Source: Betaproteobacteria bacterium UBA2592
GTDB lineage: Bacteria; Pseudomonadota; Gammaproteobacteria; Burkholderiales; Rhodocyclaceae
DNA length: 26,137 nt
Direction: 5' to 3'
NCBI GenBank assembly: GCA_002340095.1
Contig: DDKS01000060.1
Location: 1 to 26,137 of the forward strand
A model generated the notes under the pieces. It saw only the letters and a program-made list of their open reading frames with translations. It was not told the DNA's origin and searched no databases. The position numbers were made by a program, and so were the translations under genes. Of the stretch, positions 24,218 to 26,137 are shown one piece after another (position 1 is the first letter of the stretch; each line of letters starts with the position of its first letter).

Positions 24218-24858
24218 TCTTCGGCACCCGATTCTTCCGCAGCGCACCGGCGCTGCCCCCCGGCCTGGAAGAGGCCGTGCAGATCCGTCAGGCCCTGCCC
24301 CGTCCGGACCCCCAAACCCTGTTGGGCAAGGCCTCCTTCGCCCTCGTGGATGTGGACGTGACCGGCACCAGCACCCGTACCGACCGGGTCACCGGCTTCG
24401 CCGTGGCCATCATCGAGGGGGATGGCCTGGACATGGGCCAGCTGCATCACTTTCCCTTTGATCCGGACGACCGTCAAGCCACCCTTGAGGCCACGGCCCG
24501 TTTCTTCCGCCAGATCGGCCGGCTGCCCCTGGTGACTTACAACAGTGCCTTCGTGGTGGCCATGCTGGACAAGCTGCTCGAACAACAGGGCGCTCCCACC
24601 CTGGCTCAGGAAAAATGGCTCGATCTGCTCTGGCTCATGCCTGCCCTGCACGGCGGTGAGCTTACCGAACATGCCGGACTGCTCGACTGGGTGCGTGAAC
24701 TCGGCCTGCCTGTCATCGGCCAGCACCATGCCCTGGCAGACGTCTATGCGATGGCCCACCTGTTCCTGATCGCCCTGGAGCGGGCCGAGGCCCAGGGCAT
24801 GCAGACCCTGGAAGACCTGGAACGTTCCCAGTCCAGCCGCCGCTGGCTGCGGGGCTGA
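24214..24858 (+). CDS. DnaQ-like 3'-5' exonuclease-fold protein, probably catalytically degraded
   Basis: A 214-residue protein translated with the DUF294 gene through an ATGA overlap. The DEDDh exonuclease layout is recognisable. Motif I is FALVDVDVTG (D46, D48) where D-x-E is normal. Motif II is VTYNSAFV (109-114) where the family has HNxxFD, so the His is Tyr and the catalytic Asp is Val. Motif III is intact, HHALADVY (H171, D176). The loss of one metal-binding Asp and the Glu-to-Asp change suggest reduced or absent nuclease activity. In other proteobacteria I recall DnaQ-like genes beside DUF294 proteins and VC_2705-type symporters; this one may act as a binding partner. The reading frame is complete and undisrupted, so it is not a pseudogene. 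Confidence 0.85.
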   Translation: MIFGTRFFRSAPALPPGLEEAVQIRQALPRPDPQTLLGKASFALVDVDVTGTSTRTDRVTGFAVAIIEGDGLDMGQLHHFPFDPDDRQATLEATARFFRQIGRLPLVTYNSAFVVAMLDKLLEQQGAPTLAQEKWLDLLWLMPALHGGELTEHAGLLDWVRELGLPVIGQHHALADVYAMAHLFLIALERAEAQGMQTLEDLERSQSSRRWLRG

Positions 24859-24866
24859 GCAGGCTG

Positions 24867-24906
24867 CCTGGAATCCGGGGGTATACTGCCCAGCCCGGAT
24901 TCCAGG
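24867..24906 (+). promoter_or_regulatory. Hairpin overlapping the DUF1415 Shine-Dalgarno, with a -10-like box in its loop
   Basis: CCTGGAATCCGGG (24867-24879) and CCCGGATTCCAGG (24894-24906) form a perfect 13-bp stem with a 14-base loop. The right arm contains most of the CCAGGAAA ribosome binding site of the gene starting at 24915. The loop contains TATACT (24882-24887), a 5 of 6 match to a -10 box, though no -35 is evident. Transcripts entering from upstream could form the hairpin; transcripts starting from this box would lack the left arm. Confidence 0.55.
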
Positions 24907-24914
24907 AAATTTCC

Positions 24915-25481
24915 ATGCACGCCCCCTCCGATCAGTACGTCATCGACGCCACCCGCCAGTGGCTGGAAAAGGCCGTCATCGGCCTCAACCTCTGCCCCTT
25001 CGCCAAGTCCGTCTATGTGAAGAACCAGGTCCGCATCGTGGTCAGCCGCGCCCGGCACCTGGACGCCTTTCTCGAACAACTGGACGAGGAACTGGACTTC
25101 CTCGCCGCCGCCGACCCGGAAGCCGTGGATACCACCCTGCTGATCCACCCCACCCTGTTCCCGGATTTCGAACACTTCCACGACATGGTGGGCATGGCCG
25201 AAGCGGCGGTGCTGGAACACGATCTGGAAGGCGTGCTCCAGGTCGCCAGCTTTCACCCCCTGTTCCAGTTCGAGGGCACGACGCCGGACGACATCGGCAA
25301 TTACACCAACCGCTCCCCCTACCCCACCCTGCACCTGATCCGGGAAGCCAGCCTGGAAAAGGCCGTGGCCACCTACCCGGACCCGGAAGCCATCTACATG
25401 CGCAACATCGAAACCCTGGAAAAGATGGGCCTGGAAGGCTGGAAGGCCCTGGGCATTCCCACGGCAGCCGAAAAGCGCTGA
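24915..25481 (+). CDS. DUF1415 family protein
   Basis: A 188-residue soluble protein of a conserved family of unknown function. Its diagnostic N-terminal motif VIGLNLCPFAK has the invariant-looking Cys27, and FHPLFQFEGT and NYTNRSPYPTLHLIRE follow further on. The ATG has AGGAAA 7 bases upstream. No signal peptide or membrane segment is seen. It is 56 bases after the DnaQ-like gene, but the intervening 13-bp hairpin suggests separate expression. Its only apparent link to the neighbours is strand and position. No clear terminator follows in the 179-base gap before the convergent DoxX-like gene. Confidence 0.9.
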   Translation: MHAPSDQYVIDATRQWLEKAVIGLNLCPFAKSVYVKNQVRIVVSRARHLDAFLEQLDEELDFLAAADPEAVDTTLLIHPTLFPDFEHFHDMVGMAEAAVLEHDLEGVLQVASFHPLFQFEGTTPDDIGNYTNRSPYPTLHLIREASLEKAVATYPDPEAIYMRNIETLEKMGLEGWKALGIPTAAEKR

Positions 25482-25660
25482 GGGCGGACCTCGCACCGGC
25501 CGGGGCAACGGCCACAATCGGTTATCCTTGCGGCCCTTTCCGATTCCTCCGGGCAAGCTCAAAGCCTGCCCGTCCATCCTCAAGGCCCGCTATCTGAAGC
25601 AGGCCAGAACCACGCCCGGCAGTGCCGGCAAGGAAGGACCGCCTCTTTCCAGGCCAGGCC

Positions 25661-26020
25661 TCAACCCCGCCCCAAGCTCCACTTGCCCGCGCCCCCCAAA
25701 GCTGAGGCAAAGGCAACAAGCAGCAGGAACAAACCCTGCAGGTTGCCCAGCACCGGGGCTCCGTTCAACCAGCCCCAAATCAGTGGCCCGCCAATGATGA
25801 GGGCCAGCACAAAGCTGGCCACCGGCATCCACAGGCCCAGCACCATCAGCACCCCGCACAGCATCTCCGTCAGATTCAGGCCCCAGACCAGGGCCTGATC
25901 CAGACTGCCAGGGAAGGTCAGACGACGCAGCACCGTGGCCCCCTCCAGAAAGGCCATGCCGCCCACGGCCAGCCGCAGGCACAACAAGGCCCAGTCGATA
26001 CGCGCTTTGGAAACCGCCAT
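25661..26020 (-). CDS. DoxX-like small membrane protein
   Basis: A 119-residue protein with about four hydrophobic segments (residues about 9-25 WALLCLRLAVGGMAFL, 42-60, 66-84 and 92-110). The N-terminal LRLAVGGMAFLEGATVL and the following NLTEMLCGVLMVLGLWM resemble the DoxX/DUF417-like group of membrane proteins. The role is unknown. The ATG at 26020 has GGGA 6 bases upstream; an in-frame extension of 27 codons lies over the promoter and is unlikely. It is convergent with the DUF1415 gene. The assignment rests on the hydrophobic pattern and is less certain than for other genes here. Confidence 0.7.
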   Translation of the reverse strand: MAVSKARIDWALLCLRLAVGGMAFLEGATVLRRLTFPGSLDQALVWGLNLTEMLCGVLMVLGLWMPVASFVLALIIGGPLIWGWLNGAPVLGNLQGLFLLLVAFASALGGAGKWSLGRG

Positions 26021-26049
26021 TTGCAATCCCGTTTCTGAAAAAGTCGGGC

Positions 26050-26079
26050 AGTATGTTGACCCCAAGGCCCGCCGGTCAA
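26050..26079 (-). promoter_or_regulatory. Candidate promoter of the DoxX-like gene with an inverted repeat
   Basis: On the minus strand TTGACC (26079-26074) and CATACT (26055-26050) are 18 bp apart and 30 bases before the ATG. The -35 TTGACC forms a perfect inverted repeat with GGTCAA at 26061-26056 on the same strand, 12 bp apart, so a dimeric regulator could bind across the spacer. Confidence 0.5.
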
Positions 26080-26137
26080 GCCCAGCCCGGAGATTGGCCA
26101 CCAGGACCGGGGCGGATCGAGTAGGGGACGGGGTCGC

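Noticed and set aside
22091..24247. A 718-codon minus-strand frame opposite the DUF294 gene
   Set aside because: The plus-strand frame has cNMP-like, CBS and nucleotidyltransferase motifs; the opposite frame also runs through the promoter region with no sensible product.
25482..25660. Possible small gene or terminator between the DUF1415 and DoxX-like genes
   Set aside because: Short frames here have no ribosome binding site or recognisable product, and the only hairpin (CCGGC/GCCGG near 25617-25629) lacks a T-run.

Overview
The window is a GC-rich chromosomal segment from a betaproteobacterium. I favour Rhodocyclales, judging from gene order, SdhC/SdhD sequence style and codon use, but I could not run a search. 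I see no phage genes, insertion sequences, CRISPR arrays, rRNA or tRNA genes. The window is core metabolism on the left and a transport and signalling neighbourhood on the right. No gap between genes exceeds about 250 bases.

Left part (about 1-12285, minus strand). This is a TCA-cycle supercluster. Reading in the direction of transcription it runs gntR-type regulator, sdhC, sdhD, sdhA, sdhB, sdhE, gltA, terminator, then sucA, sucB, lpdA, terminator. It encodes succinate dehydrogenase with its flavinylation factor, citrate synthase, and the 2-oxoglutarate dehydrogenase E1, E2 and E3 components. A CCACAGAG-type inverted repeat sits between sucB and lpdA. Beyond the lpdA terminator is an Ala/Pro/Gln-rich protein of unknown function with its own terminator.

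Centre (12286-19323, plus strand). mdh diverges from the regulator gene. The shared intergenic region holds a perfect 12-bp palindrome (candidate operator) and a good sigma-70 promoter for mdh. After the mdh terminator come a COG2509-type FAD dehydrogenase, a CitE-like HpcH/HpaI lyase, truC, and an overlapping sensor kinase/response regulator pair. The kinase resembles KdpD without its N-terminal KdpD and USP domains, and no kdpFABC genes are present.

Right part (19324-26137). A small two-helix membrane protein and a two-gene DUF4212/VC_2705-type sodium:solute symporter operon lie on the minus strand. Diverging from them is a cNMP-like/CBS/DUF294 nucleotidyltransferase gene, overlapped by a DnaQ-like exonuclease gene whose active site looks degraded. 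Upstream of the symporter is a Pho-box-like pair of 7-bp direct repeats 10 bp ahead of a near-consensus -10, the arrangement used by OmpR/PhoB-type activators. The KdpE-like regulator about 3 kb away is a candidate to bind it. A DUF1415 gene follows, whose ribosome binding site lies in a 13-bp perfect hairpin with a -10-like box in its loop. A DoxX-like gene ends the window.

The best candidates for something undescribed are the symporter/DUF294/degenerate-exonuclease/two-component module with its Pho-box-like promoter, and the DUF1415 hairpin switch.
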